NCBI RefSeq assembly: GCF_900107205.1
Contig: NZ_FNPC01000006.1
Coordinates: 62,001-126,000, forward strand
Origin: Halopenitus persicus
GTDB lineage: Archaea > Halobacteriota > Halobacteria > Halobacteriales > Haloferacaceae
DNA: 64,000 bases
Direction: 5' to 3'
The notes under the pieces: generated by a model
What the model was told of the DNA's origin: nothing
Seen by the model: only the letters and a program-made list of their open reading frames with translations
Databases searched by the model: none
Program-made: the position numbers and the translations under genes
Shown: positions 33,557 to 43,157 of the stretch, piece after piece
How positions within the stretch are numbered: the first letter of the stretch is position 1
Layout of the letters: each line of letters starts with the position of its first letter

Positions 33557-34471
33557 ATGACCAAAGTGAGCGTGGTCGGTGCCGCGGGTACCGTCGGTGC
33601 CGCGGCCGGCTACAACATCGCGCTGCGCGACGTCGCGGACGAGCTCGTCTTCGTGGACATTCCGGACAAGGAGCCGGAGGCGGTCGGCCAGGCCGCCGAC
33701 GTCAACCACGGCGTTGCCTACGACTCGAACACGACCGTCCGTCAGGGCGACTACGCGGACACCGCGGGCTCGGACGTGGTCGTGATCACCGCCGGGATCC
33801 CCCGCCAACCCGGCCAGACCCGGATCGACCTCGCGGGCGACAACGCGCCGATCATGGACGACATCGGCTCCTCGCTGGCCGAACACAACGACGAGTTCGT
33901 CACCGTGACCACCTCGAACCCGGTCGACCTCCTCAACCGCCACCTCCACGAGTCCGGCGACCGCGACCGGCACTCGGTGGTCGGGTTCGGCGGGCGGCTC
34001 GACTCGGCCCGGTTCCGGTACGTCCTCGCCGAGCGGTTCGACACGCCGGTCCGGAACGTCGAGGCCACCATCCTCGGCGAGCACGGCGACGCGCAGGTGC
34101 CCGTCTTCTCGAAGGTCCGCGTCGACGGTCGTGACCCGAGCTTCGACGCCGACGAGCGCGAGGCGATCCTGGGCGACCTCCAGGAGTCCGCGATGGACGT
34201 CATCGAGCGCAAGGGCGCCACCCAGTGGGGACCGGCGACCGGCGTCGCCCACGTCGTGGAGGCGATCCTCGAGGACACCGGCGAGGTGCTCCCGTGCTCG
34301 GTCGTCCTCGACGGCGAGTACGGCCACACGGACACGGCCCTCGGCGTGCCAGCCAAGCTCGGATCGAACGGCGTCGAGGAGATCGTCGAGTGGGACCTCG
34401 ACGACTACGAGCGCGAGCTGCTCGCCGAGGCAGCTGGGAAGCTCTCCGAGCAGTACGCGGAGATCGCGTAG
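33557..34471 (+). CDS. mdh: malate dehydrogenase (LDH-like)
   Basis: A 304-residue NAD-dependent dehydrogenase of the LDH-like MDH class typical of haloarchaea. Rossmann motif [17 protein letters not shown] (residues 6-22), acidic VDIPD, active-loop [22 protein letters not shown], and catalytic His in [11 protein letters not shown] near residue 175 are seen. The two-Arg loop favours oxaloacetate over pyruvate. Many surface Asp/Glu residues fit a halophilic enzyme. It is convergent with the small regulator gene after 21 nt. Confidence 0.95.
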   Translation: MTKVSVVGAAGTVGAAAGYNIALRDVADELVFVDIPDKEPEAVGQAADVNHGVAYDSNTTVRQGDYADTAGSDVVVITAGIPRQPGQTRIDLAGDNAPIMDDIGSSLAEHNDEFVTVTTSNPVDLLNRHLHESGDRDRHSVVGFGGRLDSARFRYVLAERFDTPVRNVEATILGEHGDAQVPVFSKVRVDGRDPSFDADEREAILGDLQESAMDVIERKGATQWGPATGVAHVVEAILEDTGEVLPCSVVLDGEYGHTDTALGVPAKLGSNGVEEIVEWDLDDYERELLAEAAGKLSEQYAEIA

Positions 34472-34492
34472 CGGCCGCGCGTCGAACGCCTT

Positions 34493-34810
34493 TTAAGCGC
34501 CGTCCTCACTCCCGCCCTCGATCCGCTCGGAACCCCCCTCGATCCGTTCCGAGAGCCAGTCGTAGTGGTCGATCAGCGCGTTCTCGCCGGCGTCGGTGAG
34601 CCGGTAGACGTCGGCGATGCCCTCGGTCCGCGATTCGACGTGGCCGGACTCCGCGAGCGCCGTCAGCATTGCGTGGAACGACTGCGGGTCGATCCGCTCG
34701 TCGTAGTGGGACGTCAGTCGGTTCTTCAGCTGCTGTTCGCGCAGGCTCCCGGCCTCGTACAGGAGCGCGCAGACGTCGCGGCGGCGACCGCTGTGGAGCC
34801 ACTTCGACAT
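34493..34810 (-). CDS. small winged-helix transcription regulator
   Basis: A 105-residue winged-helix protein. The N-terminal RRRDVCALLYEAGSLREQQL, HAMLTALAESGHVESRTEG and VYRLTDAGENALIDHYD match the PadR/ArsR-like fold common in haloarchaea. The last residues are a duplicated six-residue unit (IEGGSE) from an 18-bp repeat. The start is set by a TATA-like CCTATATCG 24 nt upstream; a longer frame was rejected. The target is unknown. Confidence 0.8.
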   Translation of the reverse strand: MSKWLHSGRRRDVCALLYEAGSLREQQLKNRLTSHYDERIDPQSFHAMLTALAESGHVESRTEGIADVYRLTDAGENALIDHYDWLSERIEGGSERIEGGSEDGA

Positions 34811-34901
34811 ACCGGTCGATCGGTCCGGTGACGATATAGGACTCCCGGAGTCGTCGGGCGTGGTTGGACCGTCATATGGATGAATCGTCGGACGGGCCGA
34901 G

Positions 34902-36107
34902 TCACGCTCCACCGTCACGACCGGGCACCGACTGGCGGAACATCGTCCGGAAGGGGAAGTCGGCGTCGCGGGACTCGAAGCGGTCGAGCGTGAAGGGCGA
35001 GAGCGAAAACGGCGCCGGCTCGCCGGTGAGATGGGCTCGAACGGCGGTCCCGATACTGTCCGCGGCCATCACGCCAGCGCCGTGGAACCCGGCCGCGACG
35101 ACCAGGCCGTCCGGAGCCTCGGCCGGCGCGTCGATGATCGGCTTCGCGTCCGGCGTGGTCGCGTCGGCCATCGGACAGCACTCGTAGCGGACCACCGGCG
35201 CGTCAGCGTCGACGCTCGCGAGGATTCCCGGGAGCTCCTCGCGGAGCAGTCGGTCGAGTTCGTCGCCGATCTCCCGCGGGTCCTCGGGCGGGGCCGTGGC
35301 CCGGTCCGATCCGCCGTACTGGTGTTCGATTCCGACGAGCAGCCGGCCGTCCCGGGTGCCGCGCCAGTAGGCGCCGAGGACCGGATCCCCGCCCATCGGA
35401 ACCCCGTCCGGAAGGTCGGCCTCGAGGTACGCGACGTTCCAGGTGAACGGCCGGATCGGGACCCGGAGGACGTCCGCAAGCAGGTCCGGCGTGGCCGAGC
35501 CCGCGGCCGCCACCACGGCGTCGGCGTCGACGGTGCCGTATTCGGTCTCGACGCCCGCGACCTCGTCGCCCGCCACGGCACCGTCCGTAACGCGGACCGA
35601 CTCGACGGTCGTGTCCGGCCGGAACTCGACGCCGCGGCGGACGCACTCGCGGCGCATCGTCGCGAGGAACTCGTCGACGTCGAAGTAGCCGGTCCCCGGC
35701 CAGACGAGCGCCTTCTCGTAGGGCGCCTCGGCATCAAACACGTCCGCGTACGCGTCGGCGTCGACGAGGCGTACCTCGGTGGCGCTGGACTCCTCGGCAT
35801 CGTTGTTCGACGTCGCGGTTTCCCGGGCCGCGTCGACGTCCGCGGGCCGCACCCCGCGGACGTACTCGCGGTCGGTCCACTCGAAGACGCCGGTCCCGTC
35901 AAGCTCGCGGAAGAACTCGATCGCGTGGCGGCTCCAGGCCGGCTGGTCGGGGTAATCGACCGGCGTCGTGATCACTCCGGAGGCGCGGCTCGAGGTCCCG
36001 TTTCCGATCGCGTCACGGTCCAGCACGACCACGTCGTGATCCGGCGCGAGCCGATAGGCGGTGCTCAATCCCGCGACGCCGGATCCGACCACGGCAACAC
36101 GTGTCAT
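34902..36107 (-). CDS. FAD-dependent oxidoreductase (DAO family)
   Basis: A 401-residue D-amino-acid-oxidase-fold flavoprotein. The N-terminal dinucleotide motif VAVVGSGVAGLSTAYRLA is followed by DRDAIGNGTSSRASGVI (FAD contact), a middle substrate-binding domain, and a C-terminal FAD loop DGLVVAAGFHGAGVMAA. It could be a glycine/sarcosine/proline oxidase or dehydrogenase; the substrate cannot be read from sequence. The start fits a TATA-like ACTATACG about 28 nt upstream. Confidence 0.88.
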   Translation of the reverse strand: MTRVAVVGSGVAGLSTAYRLAPDHDVVVLDRDAIGNGTSSRASGVITTPVDYPDQPAWSRHAIEFFRELDGTGVFEWTDREYVRGVRPADVDAARETATSNNDAEESSATEVRLVDADAYADVFDAEAPYEKALVWPGTGYFDVDEFLATMRRECVRRGVEFRPDTTVESVRVTDGAVAGDEVAGVETEYGTVDADAVVAAAGSATPDLLADVLRVPIRPFTWNVAYLEADLPDGVPMGGDPVLGAYWRGTRDGRLLVGIEHQYGGSDRATAPPEDPREIGDELDRLLREELPGILASVDADAPVVRYECCPMADATTPDAKPIIDAPAEAPDGLVVAAGFHGAGVMAADSIGTAVRAHLTGEPAPFSLSPFTLDRFESRDADFPFRTMFRQSVPGRDGGA

Positions 36108-36272
36108 ATCGGCCGGTCGGCCCCGGTTCGTATAGTGGTTTCGCCGACCGCGTGGGAGAACGCGTCCCGGTCCCAATGAGGAGACCTACCCTCCCAACGA
36201 GAGGAAACGCCTTTCCCCGCGAGGCGCCCCACTTCGAACAATGCGTGGGAGGCCGTCCCGGGGAGGGACACG

Positions 36273-38621
36273 ATGAAGGTCGCCGAAGCGGTCCCGGAGT
36301 TCGCCGACGCGTTCGGCTTCGAGGAGTTCAACCGGATGCAACGCGAGGCGTTGCCCGCGCTCCTGGAGACGGGCGAGAACGTCGTGGCCAGCGCGCCGAC
36401 CGGATCCGGAAAGACCGCGCTCGCGGAGCTCGCGATCTGCAAGACGCTCGATGCGGGCGGGACGGCGCTGTTCGTCGCGCCGCTGCGCGCGCTCACCAAC
36501 GAGAAGGAAAGCGAGTGGGAGCGCTTCGAGGAGCTCGGCTACTCGGTCTACGTCGTCTCGGGCGAGCGCGATCTGAATCCCAGACGGGCCGAACGGGCCG
36601 ACGTCATCGTGATCACGCCCGAGAAGGCCGACTCGGCGACGCGGAAACACGACTCCGCGCGCTACTCGTTCATCGCCGACGTGGACTGCGTGCTCATCGA
36701 CGAGGTCCACCTCCTCGACTCCGACCGTCGCGGCGGCGTGCTCGAGGTCGTCGTCTCCCGGCTGCGCCGGATCTGTGACCCGCGGATCGTCGCCCTCTCG
36801 GCGACGATGTCGAACGTCGCGGACGTCGCCGACTGGCTCGACGCGCCGCCGGAGGCCACCTTCGAGTTCGGCGACGACTACCGGCCGGTCGAACTGGAGA
36901 CCGGCGTGAAGACCTACTCGCACGGCGACAACGCCTTCGCGGACAAGTACCGCCGGCTCTACCGCGCGATCGACCTTGCCGAGCCCCACGTCCGCGAGGA
37001 CGGGCAGGCGCTCGTGTTCGTCTCCTCCAGACAGGACACCGTGCAGGCCGCGAAGAAGACCCGCGACGAGATCGCCGACCGCGACATCCCCGTCGGCGCG
37101 CGCGGCGAGTACGACTTCCACACCGAGGCGAAGGAACTCACGAACGACACGCTCCGCCAGTCAGTCCTCGACGGGGTCGGGTTCCACCACGCCGGACTGG
37201 GCAAGGACGACCGCGACCGCGTCGAGGAGTGGTTCCGCGAGGGGTTGATCTCGATCCTCTTTTCGACCTCGACGCTGGCGTGGGGCGTGAACCTCCCCGC
37301 CCGCTGCGTGATCATTCGGGACACGAAGTATCACGACCCGCTGGCCGGCGAGACCGACATCTCGCCGCTCGACGTGCTCCAGATGCTGGGTCGGGCGGGG
37401 CGTCCCGGCTACGACGACATCGGCTACGGCTGGGTGGTCTGTGACCGGTCCGACGCCGACCGATACCGCCGGCTGCTCCGGGAGGGCAAGCCGATCGAGT
37501 CGCGGCTCGCCGAGGATCTCGCCGGACATCTCAACGCCGAGATCGCGATGGGGACGATCCGCGATCTCGATGACGTGATGGACTGGATCGAGACGACGTT
37601 CTACTTCGTGCGCGCGCGCTCGGAGCCGGAGCAGTACGGCTTCGATTCGATCCGCGACCGGGTTCGGGACACGCTCGAAGGTCTGGTCGCCGACGGGTTC
37701 GTCGAGACCGATGCGGACCTGGGGATCGAACCGACCGCGGTGGGACGGCTCGCCTCGAAGTATTACCTCCGGCTCGAGACCGCGAGCCGGTTCCACGAGC
37801 TCGCCGAGCGCGACTCGCTGTCGGTCGCGTCGATCCTCGAGGCGGTCGCGGCCGCCGGCGAGTTCGACTCCGTCTCGGCGCGGTCGGCGGAGGCCGACGC
37901 GATCGACCGGATCCTCTCGGCGAGCGGCCTCGAGACGAGCCTCGAGGAGGGCCACCGGAAGGTGTTCGCGATCCTGGCGGCGAGCATGGACGACGCGGTC
38001 CCTTCGGACCTCCGGTCTGACGCGTGGGTGATCCGGCAGAACGCGCTGCGGTTGGTCGCCGCGCTGACCGAGTTCCTCGACCGGTTCGCCGGCGCGCGGG
38101 CGGCCAACCTCGCGCGCCGCGTGGAGGCGCGGCTCGACCACGGCGTCGCCCGCGCGGCGGTCGCGTTCACGGCGATCGACGGCGTCGGCGCGAACCGCGC
38201 CGAACGGCTCGCCGACGCGGGGTTCGACTCGCCGGCCGCCGTGGCCGAGGCCGACCCGAGCAGCCTCGAGACGGCCGGAATGAGCGAGGGCGTCGCGAGC
38301 CGGATCGTCGAGGCCGCCGGCGAACTCCCGCGGATCGACGTCGAATGGGGATCGTTCCCCGAGGCCGTCGGAACCGGGAACAACCGGATGTGTGAAGTGA
38401 CGGTCCGGAACCACGGGGGCGGCGCACGCGCCGGCGTCCGCGTGACCGTCAACGACGTCGAGATGAACGAGAAGACGATCTACCTCGACGGAGAGACGAC
38501 CGTTCCGGTCGGCGTGTTCGGGCCGCCGGACGCCGACGAGCTCGCCTTCGTCGTCGAGGTGACGTTTCCCGAGCACCCCCTGCTTCCCGTGCGTGCGAGC
38601 CGGTCGGTCAACGTCGAGTAA
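36273..38621 (+). CDS. Hel308/Ski2-like DEAD/H-box DNA helicase
   Basis: A 782-residue superfamily 2 helicase. Walker A APTGSGKT is at 41-48, DEVH at 143-146, LSATMSN near 175, and motif VI QMLGRAGRPGYDD near 375. Then come a winged-helix/ratchet region, a helix-hairpin-helix (IDGVGANRAERLADAGF) and a C-terminal beta domain (MCEVTVRNHGGGARAGVRV). This order fits Hel308-like proteins with a Sec63/Ig-like end, which differ from canonical Hel308. A purine-rich GGGGAGGG just before the ATG may act as a ribosome-binding site. Confidence 0.88.
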   Translation: MKVAEAVPEFADAFGFEEFNRMQREALPALLETGENVVASAPTGSGKTALAELAICKTLDAGGTALFVAPLRALTNEKESEWERFEELGYSVYVVSGERDLNPRRAERADVIVITPEKADSATRKHDSARYSFIADVDCVLIDEVHLLDSDRRGGVLEVVVSRLRRICDPRIVALSATMSNVADVADWLDAPPEATFEFGDDYRPVELETGVKTYSHGDNAFADKYRRLYRAIDLAEPHVREDGQALVFVSSRQDTVQAAKKTRDEIADRDIPVGARGEYDFHTEAKELTNDTLRQSVLDGVGFHHAGLGKDDRDRVEEWFREGLISILFSTSTLAWGVNLPARCVIIRDTKYHDPLAGETDISPLDVLQMLGRAGRPGYDDIGYGWVVCDRSDADRYRRLLREGKPIESRLAEDLAGHLNAEIAMGTIRDLDDVMDWIETTFYFVRARSEPEQYGFDSIRDRVRDTLEGLVADGFVETDADLGIEPTAVGRLASKYYLRLETASRFHELAERDSLSVASILEAVAAAGEFDSVSARSAEADAIDRILSASGLETSLEEGHRKVFAILAASMDDAVPSDLRSDAWVIRQNALRLVAALTEFLDRFAGARAANLARRVEARLDHGVARAAVAFTAIDGVGANRAERLADAGFDSPAAVAEADPSSLETAGMSEGVASRIVEAAGELPRIDVEWGSFPEAVGTGNNRMCEVTVRNHGGGARAGVRVTVNDVEMNEKTIYLDGETTVPVGVFGPPDADELAFVVEVTFPEHPLLPVRASRSVNVE

Positions 38622-38693
38622 GCGGTCCGGCACGGTCGAGTGAGAGCCCGACGCCGTGTGAGGGTTCAAAGGCGATGCCGCGCCAGACGGGAT

Positions 38694-39476
38694 ATGCCAT
38701 CGCGACTCCGCGTCCTGGCCGGCGACTGCACCACGATCCTGAACGGTCCCCGCGAGCGCACCCAGCGCGGCCGCGTGGTCGTGGTCGTCAAGCCCGACAA
38801 CACGACGCTCGTGCACGACGCCGACGGCTACCAGCCGATCGAGTGGCTCACCCGGCCGGACTCGGTGACCGTCGAGACGGACGCGTCCGGGTTCACCGTC
38901 ACCGCGCACGACGGCGACCGGACGCTGCAGGTGATCACCCACGAACGCGAGGCCGGGATGGAAGTCCCGGCCACCGAGGCCGGGATCCCCGTGGGGAGCT
39001 GTCCGGACTGCGCGTCCGCGTTGGTTCGCTCGGGCGGCCACGTCGCCTGCGTCGGCTGCGAGGAGCGATACGGGCTGCCGACCGGCGCGACGGTCACGGA
39101 GCGGAGCTGCGAGGAATGCGGGCTGCCGCTGCTTCGCGTCGAGCGGGGCGAGGTCTTCACGGTCTGTCTGGACGTGTACTGCGACTCGCTGGCTGACGCC
39201 GTCGCCGACCGGTTCGACCGCGTCTGGTCGTGTCCCGACTGCGGCTCCGACCTCCGCGTCCAGCAGGCGACCGGCCGGGTCTTCCTCGGCTGCGACGCGT
39301 ATCCGGAGTGCGAGACGACGTTCTCGTTCCCGGACGGCGTCGTGGTCGACGACTGTCCCTGCGGGCTGCCGGTCCTCGAGACCGCAGAGGGACGGCGCTG
39401 TCTCGACGGGAGCTGCGAGCGCTGGGAGGCGGACGCGGGCGACCGCCGGGACGACACGGAGCCGCCCGCGGCGTGA
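38694..39476 (+). CDS. NucS N-terminal-domain protein with topoisomerase-type zinc fingers
   Basis: A 260-residue protein. Residues 1-85 resemble the N-terminal, DNA-binding half of endonuclease NucS (RLRVLAGDCTTILNG, VVKPDNTTLVHDADGYQPIEW). The nuclease half of NucS is absent. Instead residues 100-245 hold Cys clusters, including a topoisomerase I-like C4 finger CPDCGSDLRV...FLGCDAYPECETTFSFPDG. It is therefore probably a DNA-binding accessory protein for repair or topology. It follows the Hel308-like helicase after ~70 nt with its own TATA-like box. Confidence 0.82.
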   Translation: MPSRLRVLAGDCTTILNGPRERTQRGRVVVVVKPDNTTLVHDADGYQPIEWLTRPDSVTVETDASGFTVTAHDGDRTLQVITHEREAGMEVPATEAGIPVGSCPDCASALVRSGGHVACVGCEERYGLPTGATVTERSCEECGLPLLRVERGEVFTVCLDVYCDSLADAVADRFDRVWSCPDCGSDLRVQQATGRVFLGCDAYPECETTFSFPDGVVVDDCPCGLPVLETAEGRRCLDGSCERWEADAGDRRDDTEPPAA

Positions 39477-39609
39477 AACGCCCGTGACGCGAGTCGTCCG
39501 CGGCGGGAACCGTCCCGGGCGCAGGTCGTCCGGAACGTGCATCGCCCGCGACCTGACGTCTCCCCGGCGGACCGCAACCCGTTTACGACCGCCGCCCGGC
39601 CGGTCAGGT

Positions 39610-40800
39610 ATGCAACCGGACGGCGAGCTCCGCGGCGACGGCGTACACGTGGGCGGCGACGCCCGCCAACGGTTCTACGACTCGGGGGGATACGGGCGCC
39701 CGCTCGGCGGGAACGCGATCTCGCTCACGCCGTTGGAGGCGGCACACCTGCTGTTTCGGGGCGACCTGGGCGCGGTGACCGTCGGCGGCGAGGCGCTCGG
39801 GTTCGAGGCCTTCTTCGTCCACGCGGCCGCCGCGGGCGACCGGTTCGCGGTCCGGTTCCTCGTGTACTCGGACCTGCGCGACCGGGGGTTCTACCTCTCG
39901 CCGACGCGCGAGGGCTGGCCGGGGCACAACCGTCTGGCGGGAACGAACGCGGACTTCATCGTGTACGAACGCGGCGCGAGCCCCCCCGATGGGGACGTCG
40001 CTCACCGGCTGCGCGTGGTCGGCGAACGCGAGTCGATCCCGGCGGCCGAAATCGACGGGACCACGCTGGCCATCGTCGACGAGGAGAGCGACCTCACGTA
40101 CTTCGAGACGCGAACGGCCGACCCGACGGGGGAGACCGACTACGGTCCGCCGACGGACCTCCCCGGCGTCCTGCTCGAGGACCGCGTGGTGGTGTGGGAC
40201 GCGCCGACCGACCTCTATGACCGGGGCTTCTACGGCCGTCCGCTGTCCGGGCGCGCCGCGACGATCGACGGGGCGCTACAGCTGTCGCTGCTCGAGGCCG
40301 CGTTCCTGGCCGAACGCGGAGCGTTGCGGTTGGACGAAACGCTCGCGCTGGCAGGGGCGGCCGGGGACGCGGAACGGAGCGATGGCGTCGGCACCGATGG
40401 AACCGGCGGCGGTGCTAGCGGCGCCGATGAAGCCGACGACGAGGGATCCGACGACGCCGAGGGGGCGGCGGACGCGATCCGCCGGCGCGGACGAGCGGTC
40501 GAGGGGGATCGGTTCGACCGACGGCTCCGCGTCTACGCGGACCTTCGCGAGCGCGCGATCGTCCCGAAGACCGGCTTCAAGTTCGGCGCCGACTTCCGGA
40601 CGTACCTCCACGTGGAGACGGTCGAGGACCTGCCCCACTCCGAGCACCTGGTCCGGGTCATCGAGCCGGACCACGCGTTCGTTCCGCGCGAGCTGTCGCT
40701 TGACGTGCGGCTCGCCGGCGGCGTTCGCAAGCGAATGGTTTTTGCGCTGACCGACGCGAGTTCCATCGACTACCGTTCGGTAGCTCGGATCACCCCATGA
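39610..40800 (+). CDS. endA: tRNA-splicing endonuclease
   Basis: A 396-residue EndA of the duplicated (two-repeat) type found in haloarchaea. Two copies of the fold are visible (first YDSGGYGRPLGG...SLTPLEAAHLLF, second YDRGFYGRPLSG...LSLLEAAFLAERGAL). The second ends with the catalytic region KTGFKFGADFRTYLHVE, with Tyr332, His343 and Lys374 as likely triad residues. A Gly/Asp-rich linker lies near 255-295. It cuts bulge-helix-bulge introns in tRNA. It overlaps trpS by 4 nt. Confidence 0.93.
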   Translation: MQPDGELRGDGVHVGGDARQRFYDSGGYGRPLGGNAISLTPLEAAHLLFRGDLGAVTVGGEALGFEAFFVHAAAAGDRFAVRFLVYSDLRDRGFYLSPTREGWPGHNRLAGTNADFIVYERGASPPDGDVAHRLRVVGERESIPAAEIDGTTLAIVDEESDLTYFETRTADPTGETDYGPPTDLPGVLLEDRVVVWDAPTDLYDRGFYGRPLSGRAATIDGALQLSLLEAAFLAERGALRLDETLALAGAAGDAERSDGVGTDGTGGGASGADEADDEGSDDAEGAADAIRRRGRAVEGDRFDRRLRVYADLRERAIVPKTGFKFGADFRTYLHVETVEDLPHSEHLVRVIEPDHAFVPRELSLDVRLAGGVRKRMVFALTDASSIDYRSVARITP

Positions 40801-42515
40801 CCGACGACGATCACACGCCACGCGAGGTCGCCACCGCCGCCGACGCGCTCGCCGACGCCGACGCGAGCGCCGCGGGCTGCGGGATCGTGACCGACGGAGG
40901 AACCGACACCGCAGCCGGGGCCGACGACGTGGAGCTGGACCCGTGGGGATCGGCGACGGTCGACGACTACCGAAAGCTCTTCGAGGAGTTCGGGATCGAG
41001 GAGTTCGACGACGTCCTCCCGGACGTTCCCCATCCCCACTACCTGATGCGACGCGGCGTCATCTTCGGCCACCGCGAGTACGACGCGGTCGCCGAGGCGA
41101 TGGCGAACGACGAGCCGTTCGCCGCGCTGTCGGGGTTCATGCCCACGGGCGACCCCCACATCGGTCACAAGCTGGTCTTCGACGAGCTGATCTGGCACCA
41201 GCGGCAGGGCGGGGACGCCTTCGGGCTGATCGCCGACCTGGAGGCCCACGCCGCGCGCGGGCTCTCGTGGGACGAGATCGACGAGCACGCCCGGAGCTAC
41301 GTCCTCTCGCTGATCGCGCTCGGGTTCGACCCCGAGGCGGGGACCGTCTACCGGCAGTCCGACAACCGGGAGGTCCAGGACCTCGCGTTCGAGCTGGGGT
41401 CGAAGGCGAACTTCTCCGAGCTGCAGGCGCTGTACGGCTTCGACGGCGAAACGAACGTCTCGCATATGCAGTCGACGATCACCCAGATGGCGGACATCCT
41501 CTACCCGCAGCTGGTCGACGGCCCCAAGCCGACCGTGGTGCCGGTCGGGCCGGACCAGGACCCGCACCTACGCCTCTCGCGGGACCTCTCCGAGCGGATG
41601 CGGTACTTCAAGGTCACCGAGGCGTTCGCGAGCTTCGAGCTCGGGGACGACGAGCGCCAGCTCGTCCGGGCGGCCTTCGACGCGCTCGCGGCTGCTCCGG
41701 ACGAGGACGATGCCGACGACGCGGAAGCCGACGATGCCGACGACGCGGAAGCCACCGCCGACAACGCCGACGACGGCGACGAACCGGTGCGCTGCGAGGC
41801 GGCCGCCGAGTGGCTCGAGACGTACGAACCGCCGCCGGAGCTCACCGACGCGCGGCGGTCGGCGATCGAGAAGCTCCGCGCCGCGGGCAAGGAGCCGCTC
41901 CGCCCGCGGGTCCGGTTCCTCGACCGGAACGCGACCGACGACGCCTTCGAGGACCTGATCGGCCGCGTCGAGGGCGAGAAGCGCGTCTTCGAGGGGCACG
42001 TCGACGCCTTCGACCTGACGCGCGAGGCGGCCGAGACGCTCGCCCGCGAGGTCGAGCTCGACCACGACGGGTTCGGGTTCCGACAGCCCTCCTCGATCTA
42101 CCACCGCTTCATGTCAGGGCTCACCGGCGGCAAGATGTCCTCGTCGATCCCGGCCAGCCACATCTCGCTGCTCGACGATCCCGAGGAGGGCGCCGCGAAG
42201 GTGAACGCGGCCACGACCGGCGGGCGGTCGACCGCCGAGGAGCAGCGCGAGCTGGGCGGCAAGCCCGACGAGTGTCCCGTCTACGAGTTGTACGCCTACC
42301 TGCTCGCGGACGATGACGACGACCTGGCGCGGAGGGTCTATGAGGAGTGTGCCGGCGGGGACCGGCTCTGTGGCGGCTGTAAGGAGCAGGCCGCGGAGCT
42401 GATGCGCGAGTTCCTCGCCGACCACCAGGAGAAACGCGAGGAGGCGGCCGAGCTGCTCGAGGACCTGGACATCGACTTCGAGTCCGACCGGCGCGGCACC
42501 GGCGGCGAACACTGA
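40797..42515 (+). CDS. trpS: tryptophan-tRNA ligase
   Basis: A 572-residue class I aminoacyl-tRNA synthetase. The HIGH motif is in GDPHIGHKL near residue 120, and the KMSKS motif is in LTGGKMSSSIPAS near 440. The tryptophan pocket region QSTITQMADILYPQ and PVGPDQDPHLRLSRDL are typical of archaeal/eukaryotic TrpRS. An Asp/Ala-rich insertion with two 24-bp in-frame repeats (41706-41753) makes it longer than usual. It is coupled to endA (ATGA overlap). Confidence 0.95.
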   Translation: MTDDDHTPREVATAADALADADASAAGCGIVTDGGTDTAAGADDVELDPWGSATVDDYRKLFEEFGIEEFDDVLPDVPHPHYLMRRGVIFGHREYDAVAEAMANDEPFAALSGFMPTGDPHIGHKLVFDELIWHQRQGGDAFGLIADLEAHAARGLSWDEIDEHARSYVLSLIALGFDPEAGTVYRQSDNREVQDLAFELGSKANFSELQALYGFDGETNVSHMQSTITQMADILYPQLVDGPKPTVVPVGPDQDPHLRLSRDLSERMRYFKVTEAFASFELGDDERQLVRAAFDALAAAPDEDDADDAEADDADDAEATADNADDGDEPVRCEAAAEWLETYEPPPELTDARRSAIEKLRAAGKEPLRPRVRFLDRNATDDAFEDLIGRVEGEKRVFEGHVDAFDLTREAAETLAREVELDHDGFGFRQPSSIYHRFMSGLTGGKMSSSIPASHISLLDDPEEGAAKVNAATTGGRSTAEEQRELGGKPDECPVYELYAYLLADDDDDLARRVYEECAGGDRLCGGCKEQAAELMREFLADHQEKREEAAELLEDLDIDFESDRRGTGGEH

Positions 42516-42598
42516 CGGCCGTTCGGGACGACGGCGAGCACTGAGGACCGTGCAGTACGGCGGCGACGGGAACGGACCGGGACCACGTTCGCTCTCCG

Positions 42599-42955
42599 TC
42601 ACCCGATCTCTGTTCTGAGGTGGCTACCGAGCAGCCCGCCGATCGCGCTCAGCGCGACCCAGTAGGCGAGGACCGCAAGGATCGCGAGCACGACGAGCAC
42701 CGCGATCGAGAAGCCGATGACGGCGTCGGGAGCGAGCGGGAGGAACGCCAACACGACGAGGAGGAGCAGGATCGACGGGACCGACGCGAACAGGCCGGAG
42801 AGGCCGCCGACGACCGCACCGTCCTCGGGATCCGTGCCCTGCAGGTAGCCGGCGAGGAGGCCGCCGGCGATCGGCGACAGCGGGATCCAGGTGAGGACGG
42901 TGGTCGCGATCGCGCCGATCGCGGCGTTGAGGAGGGTGTTGCCGTCGGTGTCCAT
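42599..42955 (-). CDS. DUF5518-like small membrane protein
   Basis: A 118-residue membrane protein: MDTDGNTLLNAAIGAIATTV leads into helix 1, GGLLAGYLQGTDPEDGAVVGG is the family-like loop, and three further helices follow (PSILLLLVVLAFLPLA, IGFSIAVLVVLAILAVL, SAIGGLLG). Similar haloarchaeal proteins are grouped as DUF5518, from memory. A TATA-like CTTTATATTC about 25 nt upstream fixes the start and excludes an upstream frame over the 24-bp repeats. Confidence 0.78.
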   Translation of the reverse strand: MDTDGNTLLNAAIGAIATTVLTWIPLSPIAGGLLAGYLQGTDPEDGAVVGGLSGLFASVPSILLLLVVLAFLPLAPDAVIGFSIAVLVVLAILAVLAYWVALSAIGGLLGSHLRTEIG

Positions 42956-42991
42956 ACCGCAAGTGAGGTCGGCATCGAATATAAAGGCGGG

Positions 42992-43070
42992 CACGAGGCG
43001 GGTCGGAAAGCCCGGCACGGGGCGGGCCGGAAAGCCCGGCACGGGGCGGGCCGGAAAGACCGGCACGGGG
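42992..43070. repeat. 24-bp tandem repeat, 3.3 copies
   Basis: CACGGGGCGGGCCGGAAAG starts three consecutive units (42992, 43016, 43040) with a partial fourth. Unit 1 has A and T variants and unit 3 one C-to-A change. The array lies between divergent genes. Confidence 0.9.
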
Positions 43071-43157
43071 CGAGTTCGGAGCACCGTGGGGAGCTCGACC
43101 GGGAGGACGATCGCGTCGTTCCGCGCCTTTTAACCACGGGACGCGCCAACGCCGGAT

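Noticed and set aside
37161-39542. A 793-codon open frame on the minus strand
   Set aside because: It is antisense to the Hel308-like helicase and the NucS-N protein, both of which have clear motifs.
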